From NCBI RefSeq assembly GCF_001440545.1, contig NZ_LKHP01000002.1, positions 218,845 through 282,844 of the forward strand: DNA of 64,000 nucleotides. The letters are read 5' to 3'. Position 1 is the stretch's first letter. Each line of letters opens with the position of its first letter. The notes under the pieces were generated by a model. That model did not search any database and was not told the origin of the DNA. It was given only the letters and a program-made list of their open reading frames with translations. Of this stretch, positions 40,489-49,335 are shown piece after piece. Position numbers and translations under genes: made by a program. This stretch comes from Caloramator mitchellensis (GTDB lineage Bacteria > Bacillota > Clostridia > Clostridiales > Caloramatoraceae).

Positions 40489-40532
40489 AGCTGTCTCAAA
40501 TAGTAATACAAAAATCACTATTTAAGACAGCT
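40489..40532. terminator. bidirectional terminator between the UgtP-like gene and spoIIR
   Basis: Long stem AGCTGTCTCAAATAGT/ACTATTTAAGACAGCT with one mismatch, lying between two convergent genes, with T-rich flanks. Confidence 0.8.
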
Positions 40533-40535
40533 ATT

Positions 40536-41162
40536 TTATTTTCTTGCAGAACCTTTAATCCTCTCGATTGCTCTTGAAAAAACTTCAGCACCTTTAAATT
40601 TTAGTTGAATCTTATTCGGCTTATTAAATGTCTCTATGCTTGCATCCTCAAGCGCTCTTTTTAACATCTCTTCACTCTTTTTATCCACCTTGCCTCTTGT
40701 AATATCTATAAAGCACAAAGGGGGAAACATTACGCACCACCAATTTTTCCCTTCTCCCTTTCCTAAAACCACTCTTAGCGCTGTGTATTCTCCTGGAGGC
40801 AAAGTTACATCCCCATATTTTTTTACAGGGAAACTATAATGTCCCAAATATGCCCTTGCCCTATAATTAAATCCATTCTGGACTAAAACCTTATTGGCAG
40901 TCTCTTCAATTAAATCAATACTTTCGTCTATAATTTTATAAGACTTATTAAAATCTTTTGCATTAGTCAACAATGGAGAAACCTGCCTTAAAACTTCATC
41001 CCTAACTTTCAACTTAACAGTTTGGTCCTCTAGGCTGTCGCTGTTTGCAATAACGTGGAATCTAATTAGATTCTCATCAAAACCATTGTTTTTATAAGTA
41101 TCAATCCCCAAGAACATAACAAAAATGATAACAGCTAAGATAAACATCAATATCCTTTTCAT
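40536..41162 (-). CDS. spoIIR: stage II sporulation protein R
   Basis: Forespore-made signalling protein that triggers processing of pro-sigma-E by SpoIIGA. 208 residues: N-terminal membrane or signal segment, then the conserved NLIRFHVIANSDSLEDQTVKLKVRDEVL. The start at 41162 has AAAGGGGGAC upstream; the open frame extends 42 bases without a better site. It follows the ger operon in the same direction. Confidence 0.95.
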   Translation of the reverse strand: MKRILMFILAVIIFVMFLGIDTYKNNGFDENLIRFHVIANSDSLEDQTVKLKVRDEVLRQVSPLLTNAKDFNKSYKIIDESIDLIEETANKVLVQNGFNYRARAYLGHYSFPVKKYGDVTLPPGEYTALRVVLGKGEGKNWWCVMFPPLCFIDITRGKVDKKSEEMLKRALEDASIETFNKPNKIQLKFKGAEVFSRAIERIKGSARK

Positions 41163-41219
41163 AATTTGTCCCCCTTTACTAATCTTAGCTATTATCATTC
41201 CCACTTTTTAGAATTTTAT

Positions 41220-42362
41220 TCACCTTACAACCCCAATTCTTCTAATAAACGTTTCAATTTCAAACTCAAATTCTGCATTTTTAAAAGCTCTATCCCAATC
41301 CTTTTCGTATTTTTTATATAATTTATACTTGTGTTTTTTTGTCCAATCCTTTAATTCAAGGTAATCATATCCTATATCCTGCTGAAAAAATCTAACAACT
41401 TCCTTCATCTCAAGTTCAACTTGCTCTTCTATAGATTTTTTTAGCTCCTTAATAACATCAGGTTTTAACAAATCCTCATTAAATAAAAACTCCTCTATAT
41501 CACCTTCAAGCTCAATTTTTACATTATATTGCAATTTATCATCTTTTTCTTTTAAATTTAAATCACATGCTGAACTTGTTAAATGATATGATAAAATTTT
41601 ATCCTTATACTTAAAAAGTTTTCTTCCTGTTTTTAATTTGTTTGTTATAATTGAATATCCTCTCAAATATCTGTCACTTATTGTTCCAAACATCTTACCA
41701 TCCTTAAGCAGTGCGACATCTTTTATAGTAATTTCATCACTTTGCTTTTCTACAATAGGCAACATTGACGCGCCGCTTATCTTTATGTCTGATATAAATT
41801 CACTTAAACTAACATTAATCATAGTAGCAACCCTTGACTGATTTTCTATTATTCCTATGATATATGGTGCTACTAACTTTTCTAGTTTCGGTGTTACCTC
41901 AGGAATATTCTCTATATCCTTAGTCGCAACAATAAAGGAGGACCTGTTTTTTAGAGGCTCCCTATCAAGCCAATCTAAAAAGTCGCTTAACTTATCTTTA
42001 TCCTTTAGAAGATTTTCTCCAATGATTATTAATTTTGTATGCCCAAAAAAAAGTTTTCTGTTTTGCTTTTTACTAACCATTCCTATGGCCTCAGGTAAAT
42101 TTTGCGCCTTAATTTTAATTTCTTCAAAACCTTTTGGAGCGCCTGAAACAATTTTTGATGGATTAGGGGCAATGAAAATAACCTCTAAGTTCTGATTTTG
42201 AAATTCATAGAATGGTTTTTCTATCTGGGTATGAGCATCTTGTTTTATTTCATCTATTGCAATGGCATAAACAAACAATCTATCTTCTATCTCTATTTTA
42301 TCCCAACACCCGGATATAACCATCAAACTTAAAAGCACCCCAATAATCATACCTTTCTTCAT
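41220..42362 (-). CDS. germinant receptor lipoprotein, C subunit (GerAC family)
   Basis: 380-residue lipoprotein of the spore inner-membrane germinant receptor. The lipobox VISGC is at residues 15-19, followed by WDKIEIEDRLFVYAIAID, a family hallmark. It overlaps the B-subunit gene by 4 bases (ATGA), showing translational coupling. Confidence 0.93.
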   Translation of the reverse strand: MKKGMIIGVLLSLMVISGCWDKIEIEDRLFVYAIAIDEIKQDAHTQIEKPFYEFQNQNLEVIFIAPNPSKIVSGAPKGFEEIKIKAQNLPEAIGMVSKKQNRKLFFGHTKLIIIGENLLKDKDKLSDFLDWLDREPLKNRSSFIVATKDIENIPEVTPKLEKLVAPYIIGIIENQSRVATMINVSLSEFISDIKISGASMLPIVEKQSDEITIKDVALLKDGKMFGTISDRYLRGYSIITNKLKTGRKLFKYKDKILSYHLTSSACDLNLKEKDDKLQYNVKIELEGDIEEFLFNEDLLKPDVIKELKKSIEEQVELEMKEVVRFFQQDIGYDYLELKDWTKKHKYKLYKKYEKDWDRAFKNAEFEFEIETFIRRIGVVR

Positions 42363-43453
42363 GCTTTTCTCACCCCCTTAATCAAGGAAGCGATATACAT
42401 TACAATTGGAATAAAAAACAATGTGTAATATCCAAGATAAAGCACCATTTTATCACTAAGGTCAACAATATCTGCAATACTATCTGGTATCAAAGATATT
42501 ATATATATAATCGGCATAATCATTATTGCTATATGTTTCTTTTCCCTATGTTTTATCAAATCCCCTCCAACTATCATGTATCCAAAAACATAAGTTACGA
42601 TAGTCGTAAAAATAAGTATAATCCAAAGTGAAAACAAAAGCCCTTCAATTCCTTCTAAAAAGGCGCCGGGAACATCTGAAGCTTTGACTAAAGATAAAGT
42701 AGGATATAAAAGCGTTTTGGTATATTCTGCCCCAAATCTTGCATAACAATGAATTACAATAAATATATATATAAATATGATAAAAATCATTCCTATCATA
42801 GAACTTTTAAAAGCCTTTTCAGGTTTTCGAATAAAAGGAAAAAGAAAAAACAAAATCTCAAAGCCTGCATATGAAAAAAGGCTATCACTAATCCCCTTTA
42901 GAATCTTTAATGGTTCAACCCTCAAAACAGGGAGCAAATTGCTATAATCACTCTTGGGAACCACAAGCAAAAACAAAAAAACAAATGTTAAAACTGTTAA
43001 GTAAAATATTGCTTCAAAAAATCTTGCAATTTGCTCTATTCCCATTCTTACAAGCAAATATGCAACAATAAAAATTGGAATCATAATAAACTCAAGTGGT
43101 GTGTTAAACAATAGATACATCTTTGTTGTTTCACCAAACATCCTTATCTCAATCGCAGTAAAAAGAAAGTAAAATAAAAATATAGGCAATGCCATTAAAG
43201 TTCCTATAAATTTTCCAAATAATGTCCTTAATGTTTCAACTAATCCCAATTCAGCATATTTCTTGCCTACTTCAGATATAAAAAATAAAAATAAAATATT
43301 TATTAAACCTCCAAGAATTAGAACAAACCATCCATTGTTCTCTACATCCTTTGCTAAAACAGCTGGAAGCGTAAAAATGCCAACTCCTATAGGAGTTAGA
43401 AAAATTAACAACCCAAGTTGAAAACTTGATATTTTGTCATCATTGGGAACCAT
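42359..43453 (-). CDS. germinant receptor permease-like B subunit (GerAB family)
   Basis: About 364 residues, ten membrane helices, APC-type transporter fold. The start DKISSFQLGLLIFLTPIGVG is typical of the spore germination permease family and is thought to bind the germinant. ATG 43453 has AAGG at 8-nt spacing; the GTG at 43462 overlaps the ribosome binding site. The gene overlaps the A-subunit gene by 14 bases. Confidence 0.93.
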   Translation of the reverse strand: MVPNDDKISSFQLGLLIFLTPIGVGIFTLPAVLAKDVENNGWFVLILGGLINILFLFFISEVGKKYAELGLVETLRTLFGKFIGTLMALPIFLFYFLFTAIEIRMFGETTKMYLLFNTPLEFIMIPIFIVAYLLVRMGIEQIARFFEAIFYLTVLTFVFLFLLVVPKSDYSNLLPVLRVEPLKILKGISDSLFSYAGFEILFFLFPFIRKPEKAFKSSMIGMIFIIFIYIFIVIHCYARFGAEYTKTLLYPTLSLVKASDVPGAFLEGIEGLLFSLWIILIFTTIVTYVFGYMIVGGDLIKHREKKHIAIMIMPIIYIISLIPDSIADIVDLSDKMVLYLGYYTLFFIPIVMYIASLIKGVRKA

Positions 43454-44987
43454 TTTCATCACCTTGCCTTATTATATCCTGCGGATCATACATCCTCGGC
43501 CTTTTCTTTATATACTTAATAGGAAATTTTAATGCACTATCAACCATATCTTCTAAATAAAGCGGTGCCAAAGGTGCAAGATACGGTGTCCCAAAGGATT
43601 TTAGGTTTACCAAATATATCAAAGTGCCTATGTAGCAAAGAGATATTCCATATAGCCCGTATATCGATGCCCCAATCATAAATATAAATCTTAAAAGCCT
43701 AAGCGCTGTTGCAAGCTCATAATTTGTAATTGAAAAACTTGCAATTGCAGTAATTGCAACCACAATTACCATAATGGGACTTACAATGCCTGCTGAAACT
43801 GCTGCCTGACCTATGACAAGACCACCTACTATTCCAATAGTAGAACCTATCGGCCTTGGTAGTCTAATACCCGCCTCCCTTAAAAGTTCAAATGTAATCT
43901 CCATTATGATAGCTTCTATAAATGCTGGAAAAGGAACCCCTTCTCTCGTAGCTGCAATTGAAAGAGCAAGCTTAGATGGAATAATCTGCGGGTGAAAACT
44001 TGTAATTGCTATATAAAGTGCAGGTGAAAGTATAGAAAGTCCACCAGCAAGCACCCTAATGAATCTTACAAATGTAGCAATTATTGACCTACTGTAATAA
44101 TCTTCTGCAGATTGAAGGAATGCATTTATAGTGACAGGAACTATTAATGCAAAGGGGGAATTATCTACTAAAATTCCCACCCTTCCCTCATATACTGCTG
44201 CAGCAACAACATCTGGTCTTTCTGTTGTTTGTGCTTGAGGGAATATCGAAAAAACTTTATCTTCAAGCAGTTGCTCTAAATATCCGCTATCCATAATTGT
44301 ATCTATGCTGATTTTTCCCAATTTCTTATTTAACTCGTCTAATACCCTCTTATCCACAATATCTTCTATATACATTATTGCAATATCCGTTTGCGACCTT
44401 TCTCCAAGCTTCTTTTGCACAATTTTAAATCGTGGGTCCCTGATTCTTCTTCTTACTAGCGCAGTATTAACTCTCATCGTTTCTGTAAATCCATCCCTGG
44501 GCCCTCTTATTATAGTTTCAGCAGATGGTTCTGCAACGCTTCTTGCTGGCCATGCCTTTGTTGCGATTACAAGAGCTCTATCTGTATAATCAATCAAAAG
44601 GCCGGTCTCACCGCTCAAAACATTCAAAACAAGCTCTTCAATTATTTCCACTTCTTTAAAATCAGTTACCGTCATTGCATTATCCTTAGAAACTTCAAAT
44701 AGTTTGTGTTTAACGGCATTGAAATCAGGTAAAACTTCCCTTGATTTAATCATCAAGGGTATTAACACGAATTCATCAAGCAAAAGCTTATCTGCCATTC
44801 CGTCAACGTAAAACAAAAACATCTTGACTCCATTGTCTCCACCAACTTCAAATTCCCTAAAAACTATATCATTACAATCCTTTAGCATAGTCTTTATAAG
44901 AGCCACATTTTCCTCAAGGCTCTTGCTTATCTTAGTCTTGTTCTCGGGCGTATATGTATAATAAATCTCCTTTTTTCTCTTTAGCAT
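43440..44987 (-). CDS. germinant receptor A subunit (GerAA family)
   Basis: About 515 residues: a soluble N-terminal region, then the membrane part with PFPAFIEAIIMEITFELLREAGIR and PRPIGSTIGIVGGLVIGQAAV split across two recognisable GerA segments. It is the large membrane subunit of the receptor channel. Start at ATG 44987 after GGGAGAG. A small two-helix protein is encoded directly upstream in the same operon. Confidence 0.94.
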   Translation of the reverse strand: MLKRKKEIYYTYTPENKTKISKSLEENVALIKTMLKDCNDIVFREFEVGGDNGVKMFLFYVDGMADKLLLDEFVLIPLMIKSREVLPDFNAVKHKLFEVSKDNAMTVTDFKEVEIIEELVLNVLSGETGLLIDYTDRALVIATKAWPARSVAEPSAETIIRGPRDGFTETMRVNTALVRRRIRDPRFKIVQKKLGERSQTDIAIMYIEDIVDKRVLDELNKKLGKISIDTIMDSGYLEQLLEDKVFSIFPQAQTTERPDVVAAAVYEGRVGILVDNSPFALIVPVTINAFLQSAEDYYSRSIIATFVRFIRVLAGGLSILSPALYIAITSFHPQIIPSKLALSIAATREGVPFPAFIEAIIMEITFELLREAGIRLPRPIGSTIGIVGGLVIGQAAVSAGIVSPIMVIVVAITAIASFSITNYELATALRLLRFIFMIGASIYGLYGISLCYIGTLIYLVNLKSFGTPYLAPLAPLYLEDMVDSALKFPIKYIKKRPRMYDPQDIIRQGDENGSQ

Positions 44988-45008
44988 ATTTATCTCTCCC
45001 ATCAAAAA

Positions 45009-45218
45009 TTAGGACGGCAATATTTTAGTTGCCAAGTATAAAATAAATGAAATAACAACATAAAAAATTGCAAAAAATTTAGAGAATTTTCTTTCCTTCT
45101 CTAAATTTTTATTTTTATAATCAACGCTGTCCATATATAAAAAATAGCTTGTGATTAAAAAAAGTATAAAAACATTAAAATCAAAGTTATCCTTAATAAA
45201 ATTAACAATCTCTTGCAT
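45009..45218 (-). CDS. small two-helix membrane protein, candidate germinant-receptor D subunit
   Basis: 69 residues with two predicted membrane helices (about 15-29 and 48-65) and a charged loop (KNKNLEKERKFSK). It is the first gene of the ger operon and ends 3 bases before the A subunit frame. Small two-helix D subunits encoded with ger operons modulate germination in some Bacillus and Clostridium species. The match is in size, topology and position, not in recognisable sequence. Confidence 0.6.
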   Translation of the reverse strand: MQEIVNFIKDNFDFNVFILFLITSYFLYMDSVDYKNKNLEKERKFSKFFAIFYVVISFILYLATKILPS

Positions 45219-45265
45219 AGCATCAACTCCTTTTATTAGTTTTTCTTTCTTTTAAAAAACTATAC

Positions 45266-45296
45266 AAAAAAGCTACCTCTTAAGAGGTAGCTTTTT
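45266..45296. terminator. terminator between the nucleotidyltransferase gene and the ger operon
   Basis: Perfect 13-bp stem AAAAAGCTACCTC/GAGGTAGCTTTTT with a TTAA loop. It overlaps the stop of the nucleotidyltransferase gene. Confidence 0.9.
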
Positions 45297-46020
45297 ATAA
45301 ATATCTATTTACAAATTCTATATCTTCAATTTTATCAACATCATTTCCTATCTCAGGGTATTTTGTTAAAATCGCTTTACCCTTGACGTCGAACATATCG
45401 CATATCTTTTTCTCGACTGATTCAAGGCTCAGCATTCCAAGTGCAAGCCTTATTAGAAATGAAATACCTAGAACCTTTCCCATCTTGAGCGGGTTTTTTC
45501 TATATGCAATAAGCTCCGCAGCCTTTTCTGTTGCACGTTCAATAACATTTGGATTTAAATATATTAAATTTCCGCCTGTAAAAGTTCCTTCCTTAAGTTT
45601 AACATAGGTCCTTTTAACATCAGGGTATTTTTCGTCATTTAATATCTTGTCGATTATCGGATATCCTAAGTCTATACTCTTATTTTCACATTCAGCAACA
45701 AAATCCTTAATTGCCTCTCCGCTTACAAGCGGTATATCTGCAGTGCAAATCAAAACAGGGGTTTCATAATCAGCAATCTCCTTAATGCTCTTTTTAATAT
45801 TCTCCAGCATCTCACCATCTGAAAGTATATAACCGTCATATAGATTTTTAATCATTTCCCTTAATACTTCATCGCCGGCAACATAAATGTTTTTTATAGT
45901 TCCAGAAGCCTTCAGTGCATCTATAAGATATTCAACCATAAATTTTCCCTTTATTTTTAGCAGAGCCTTTGAATATCCTTCCTCTCCCCTATCCCCTGCA
46001 AGAATCAAAGCATTAACCAT
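45295..46020 (-). CDS. nucleotidyltransferase family protein (MobA-like)
   Basis: 241 residues with an N-terminal nucleotide-sugar transferase fold: MVNALILAGDRGEEGYSKALLKIKGK, then a CTADIPLVS aspartate motif where the metal usually binds. The substrate is unknown; the family includes MobA-like, IspD-like and sugar-phosphate nucleotidyltransferases. It starts 3 bases after ispE in the same operon, which hints at isoprenoid or wall-precursor metabolism but does not prove it. Confidence 0.75.
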   Translation of the reverse strand: MVNALILAGDRGEEGYSKALLKIKGKFMVEYLIDALKASGTIKNIYVAGDEVLREMIKNLYDGYILSDGEMLENIKKSIKEIADYETPVLICTADIPLVSGEAIKDFVAECENKSIDLGYPIIDKILNDEKYPDVKRTYVKLKEGTFTGGNLIYLNPNVIERATEKAAELIAYRKNPLKMGKVLGISFLIRLALGMLSLESVEKKICDMFDVKGKAILTKYPEIGNDVDKIEDIEFVNRYL

Positions 46021-46023
46021 TTC

Positions 46024-46887
46024 TTACACCCCTTCATTTACCGTTTTAACCAAATAAACTTCCTTTAAGTAATCCCTTAATCTATTATAGCACACCTCAG
46101 CCCTTTCTTCATTTTCAAAAATTCCAAATACCGCTGAACCACTTCCTGTCATAATACTTCCTAAAGCATCAAATTCATGCATTATATTTTTTACTTCTCC
46201 AATAACTGGATACTCCCTTATTGTTACTGTTTCCAGAACATTTACCATATTACTTGCTAAACTTTTATAATCTCTTCTTTTTATATATTCAATTAATCTA
46301 TCTATATCAGGCCTTTTAGATACCTCATCAAGTTTTAAATTCATATAAACTTCCTTAGTTGAAACTGCTACATTAGGTTTTGCAATAACTATATTGAAAT
46401 TTTCAATTGGTTCAAGAGGTGTTATTCTTTCACCTATGCCCTCTGCAAGGCTTGTTCTATTAACAATGCAATAAGGAAGATCCGCACCAATTTTAACTCC
46501 TATGTCCATCATATTATCCAAACTCATTTTCAACTCAAAAATTTGGTTCATCGCCTTTATTACACCTGCAGCATCGCTGCTGCCTCCTCCAAGCCCTGCT
46601 CCATGTGGAATATTCTTTTCAATATGTATCCTCACCCCGCCCTTTAAATTAAACCTGTTAATTATTAGTTTCGCAGCCTTATAGCAAGTGTTGGACTCAT
46701 CTAGAGGGATATCATTTTTATTAGCCGTTAAAACGATTTTGCTATCTGTTTTTTCTACGGTTATATAATCATATAACGATACGCTCTGGTTTATCATCCT
46801 TAAAAGGTGATAACCATCCTCCCTCTTTCCAACCACATCAAGGGATAAATTTATCTTTGCAGGACATCTAATCATAACCTTATCCAT
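46024..46887 (-). CDS. ispE: 4-diphosphocytidyl-2-C-methyl-D-erythritol kinase
   Basis: GHMP kinase of the non-mevalonate isoprenoid pathway, 287 residues. The ATP motif PHGAGLGGGSSDAAGV is at about residues 91-106, and the start (CPAKINLSLDVVGKREDGYH) is typical. The C-terminal GSGSAVFGIF motif is also present. Confidence 0.95.
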   Translation of the reverse strand: MDKVMIRCPAKINLSLDVVGKREDGYHLLRMINQSVSLYDYITVEKTDSKIVLTANKNDIPLDESNTCYKAAKLIINRFNLKGGVRIHIEKNIPHGAGLGGGSSDAAGVIKAMNQIFELKMSLDNMMDIGVKIGADLPYCIVNRTSLAEGIGERITPLEPIENFNIVIAKPNVAVSTKEVYMNLKLDEVSKRPDIDRLIEYIKRRDYKSLASNMVNVLETVTIREYPVIGEVKNIMHEFDALGSIMTGSGSAVFGIFENEERAEVCYNRLRDYLKEVYLVKTVNEGV

Positions 46888-46996
46888 ATCATCACCCTTT
46901 TAAAAGTTTCAAATTTTATTATACAATATTTTACAGTTAATTTCAATAAAATAGCCAATCTCATGATTTAGGGTAATTTTTTTCGTAAGAAACTAT

Positions 46997-47046
46997 AAAA
47001 TCCCATGAATGATTTGCAATATGCCTAAAATCATTCATGGGATTTT
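46997..47046 (-). terminator. terminator after the sipL-like gene
   Basis: A perfect 19-bp stem, AAAATCCCATGAATGATTT with its inverse complement, and a 12-nt loop. The TTTT at the end of the second arm acts as the tail; the T-run beyond it is weak. Confidence 0.8.
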
Positions 47047-47065
47047 AATTATATAATGTTCTTTT

Positions 47066-48622
47066 TTACCTCATAAACGTCTTTTTAGGAATTATAAGTT
47101 TCATTCCTGGTTCAATATAGTCTGGATTATCAATATCGTTAAGCTTTACAATATCCTCCACCTTAGTGCAGTATTTCTTTGCAATTTTCCATAGTGTATC
47201 ATGCGGCTGAACAGTATAGATTACTAGGCTTGGCATGTTCTTTAAAGTTTCTGAAATATCTATTTCAACAACTGCCTTTAATATTTCTGCCATCTGCTTC
47301 TTATAAAGTTTAGCCATACAAACAAGTCCAGCCTTAATATTTACTTCTCTTTCTCCAAATTTTTCAAAACTTAAGCTTTCAAGTTTCACAGAAACCCTAG
47401 GCATCATATCAATCTTCGCACCAGGCATATCAACTGAAAACTTAAATGGAATTTCATCTTCATATCCTTCAAGTTCTGCTTCTTCGTTTGCCTTTGTATA
47501 AATCATAGCACATCTTAAAACGCCTTCACAAACAACCTTATCCTCAACTGCCTTAACTTCAGTAACGTCAGGCACTGCTTCAACAAATTTGACATCAACT
47601 ATAGCTTCGCTATCATCTGGAAGTTGCAGCCTCTCCTTTAATACTTGATTATCAACCGCCTCTGCATAAAAGCCAATCCACCTGACATTTTGTTTTTCAA
47701 ATTCATATCTTGAGTTTGATGAATATGCATCGATAATACTTTGAATATGCCTTTCAGCATATACCTTAACATTAACCTCAATTGTTGCCTGAACTGACAA
47801 TGCTTTTCTTTCTCCCAATTCATTTTCAACAATATCTGTATATATATCCGTAACATTGCACCTAACATCAACTTTCATATTAGGCTTAGCTTCTGGAATC
47901 TCAATTTCGCTGCTGAATGGAATATCCTGCTCAAGAGCAAAATATTCGTTATTCCCTTCCACTAAAACCCTTGCCCTTGCAGTAGCGTTTAAAAGAACCT
48001 TCCCATCTAATACCTGAACATCCTTCTTATAAACAAAAACATAGCTCTTTATAATTCCTGCTATTTCTTTATCCTGGACAGTATCAATCTGTGCTTTTAC
48101 AACTGTCTGCTCTGCCGCCTCAGCTACATATTCATCCATGCTGCAGCTATCCTTAAGGATTTGGACATCCTGCCCTTTAATATCTACGATAGTTTCTACT
48201 GTCTTTTTATTTGTAACAACACCTTCCAAATTAATAACTGCGCTCAACTTAATTTTTTTGTTTGTTGAAATCTGATACTCCATATGTTCAATTTTAGCTT
48301 TCACATTGCATCCCATGTCGTGTATTGCGCCAGGGACTTGAATATTGTGTGTGAAGCTAGAAGTAACTTCTGCCTTATAAATCCTTTTATTTTCATCATT
48401 TGCAGTGTAGTAAACTTTAAAAACTACCTTTCCTTCTACAATTATTCTTTCTTCAACTACCTCTTTTGATAAAATATAAACATCTCCATCACAGGACAAA
48501 ACCTTATAAACATCTGGGTCCCTCTCTGATAAAACTAAATCAGCAGGAACCATCGTCTGTGTTTGCCCTTCCCCACAAAGTTCTTCGTAATTTATCAAAT
48601 CCTTTACATATTCTATGGACAA
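47066..48622 (-). CDS. sipL: SipL-like spore morphogenetic protein (SPOCS/DUF3794 repeats plus LysM)
   Basis: 518 residues with DUF3794/SPOCS domains and a C-terminal LysM (about residues 470-517, YTVQPHDTLWKIAKKY). This is the domain plan of Clostridioides difficile SipL, which binds SpoIVA through its LysM and recruits the coat to the forespore; the location near ispE and spoIIR also agrees. The start codon is TTG at 48622, 6 nt after GGGAGGG. A candidate sigma-E promoter precedes it. SpoIVA is not in this window. Confidence 0.88.
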   Translation of the reverse strand: MSIEYVKDLINYEELCGEGQTQTMVPADLVLSERDPDVYKVLSCDGDVYILSKEVVEERIIVEGKVVFKVYYTANDENKRIYKAEVTSSFTHNIQVPGAIHDMGCNVKAKIEHMEYQISTNKKIKLSAVINLEGVVTNKKTVETIVDIKGQDVQILKDSCSMDEYVAEAAEQTVVKAQIDTVQDKEIAGIIKSYVFVYKKDVQVLDGKVLLNATARARVLVEGNNEYFALEQDIPFSSEIEIPEAKPNMKVDVRCNVTDIYTDIVENELGERKALSVQATIEVNVKVYAERHIQSIIDAYSSNSRYEFEKQNVRWIGFYAEAVDNQVLKERLQLPDDSEAIVDVKFVEAVPDVTEVKAVEDKVVCEGVLRCAMIYTKANEEAELEGYEDEIPFKFSVDMPGAKIDMMPRVSVKLESLSFEKFGEREVNIKAGLVCMAKLYKKQMAEILKAVVEIDISETLKNMPSLVIYTVQPHDTLWKIAKKYCTKVEDIVKLNDIDNPDYIEPGMKLIIPKKTFMR

Positions 48623-48654
48623 TTTAATCCCTCCCACCCGAATTTACCTAATAT

Positions 48655-48684
48655 AATATATATTTCAAATATTAAAAATATTAC
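48655..48684 (-). promoter_or_regulatory. candidate sigma-E promoter of the sipL-like gene
   Basis: Minus-strand GTAATATT (48677-48684) matches the sigma-E minus-35 consensus at all 8 positions. After a 14-base spacer, TATATATT (48655-48662) matches the minus-10 at 5 of 8. Confidence 0.45.
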
Positions 48685-48701
48685 TTTTTTATTTCAAAAT
48701 G

Positions 48702-48838
48702 TTGACACATTTTTTATTTGCTTTATAATAATAACTTGTTGATAACCTTTGTTTATCCCCCTAAAAATAGCTGCCAAACCCATAACCCCTAAAAACTTAA
48801 ACTTAAGTGCCTGGCACTTAAGTTTAAGTTTTTTTTGC
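48702..48838 (+). ncRNA. candidate small RNA gene with consensus promoter and strong terminator
   Basis: TTGACA (48702-48707), a 16-base spacer and TATAAT (48724-48729) form a consensus sigma-A promoter on the plus strand. No ORF follows. About 60 nt after the predicted start (near 48736) comes a 21-bp perfect inverted repeat (arms 48791-48811 and 48813-48833, centre GTGCCTGGCAC), with eight Ts at 48829-48836. The predicted transcript is about 100 nt. It points towards the convergent veg 3' end and away from sipL. The function is unknown. Confidence 0.55.
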
Positions 48839-48847
48839 ATAAAAAAA

Positions 48848-48871
48848 GAAAACCCTGAAAACAGGATTTTC
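48848..48871 (-). terminator. terminator after veg
   Basis: GAAAATCCTG/CAGGGTTTTC stem with one mismatch and a TTTTTTT tail on the minus strand. Confidence 0.75.
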
Positions 48872-49127
48872 ACATTGCAACGCTTTTTGGTTTGAATATT
48901 ATTTGAACTGTTTGCGTCAAAATGTCAGAATAACTGTATGATATAGTTCGTGTTGTATTGTCATTTCCTTCAACTCTTACTATGAATATATTTGGATAAG
49001 TCTTTTCAAGGATGCCTTCTTTAACTGTGAATTTTTTTCGTCCGCTGTTTGCCTTAACAACGACTTTTTCACCAACATGCTCATCTATATCTTTTTTGAT
49101 GGCACTTAATTGTTCTTTTCCTCTCAT
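48870..49127 (-). CDS. veg: Veg family protein
   Basis: 85 residues, start MRGKEQLSAIKKDIDEHVGEKVVVKA. Veg is a small, highly expressed Firmicute protein linked to biofilm gene control in Bacillus, with a biochemical role still unclear. The neighbouring yabG (veg-yabG linkage) supports the assignment. Two strong tandem promoters lie upstream. Confidence 0.93.
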   Translation of the reverse strand: MRGKEQLSAIKKDIDEHVGEKVVVKANSGRKKFTVKEGILEKTYPNIFIVRVEGNDNTTRTISYSYSDILTQTVQIIFKPKSVAM

Positions 49128-49153
49128 AAGAAACACCCTCTTTCCACTACACT

Positions 49154-49182
49154 ATTTTACACTAAATTGGGTGTTTCGTCAA
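49154..49182 (-). promoter_or_regulatory. proximal veg promoter
   Basis: Minus-strand TTGACG (49177-49182), 17-base spacer, TAAAAT (49154-49159). Confidence 0.7.
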
Positions 49183-49195
49183 TAGCAAGTTAAAT

Positions 49196-49224
49196 ATTTT
49201 ATCAACTTTTTTTAATATTGTCAA
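49196..49224 (-). promoter_or_regulatory. distal veg promoter
   Basis: Minus-strand TTGACA (49219-49224), 17-base spacer, TAAAAT (49196-49201), about 42 bases upstream of the proximal promoter. Confidence 0.65.
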
Positions 49225-49335
49225 TATCACAAGAAAATATATTTTTATATTATTTTTTAATCAGAATTAAATATTTCTTTGTTTTTAAGTTTATCTTCAT
49301 TTTATAGGCTTATCCCATATTTGACAAGTTTTTTA

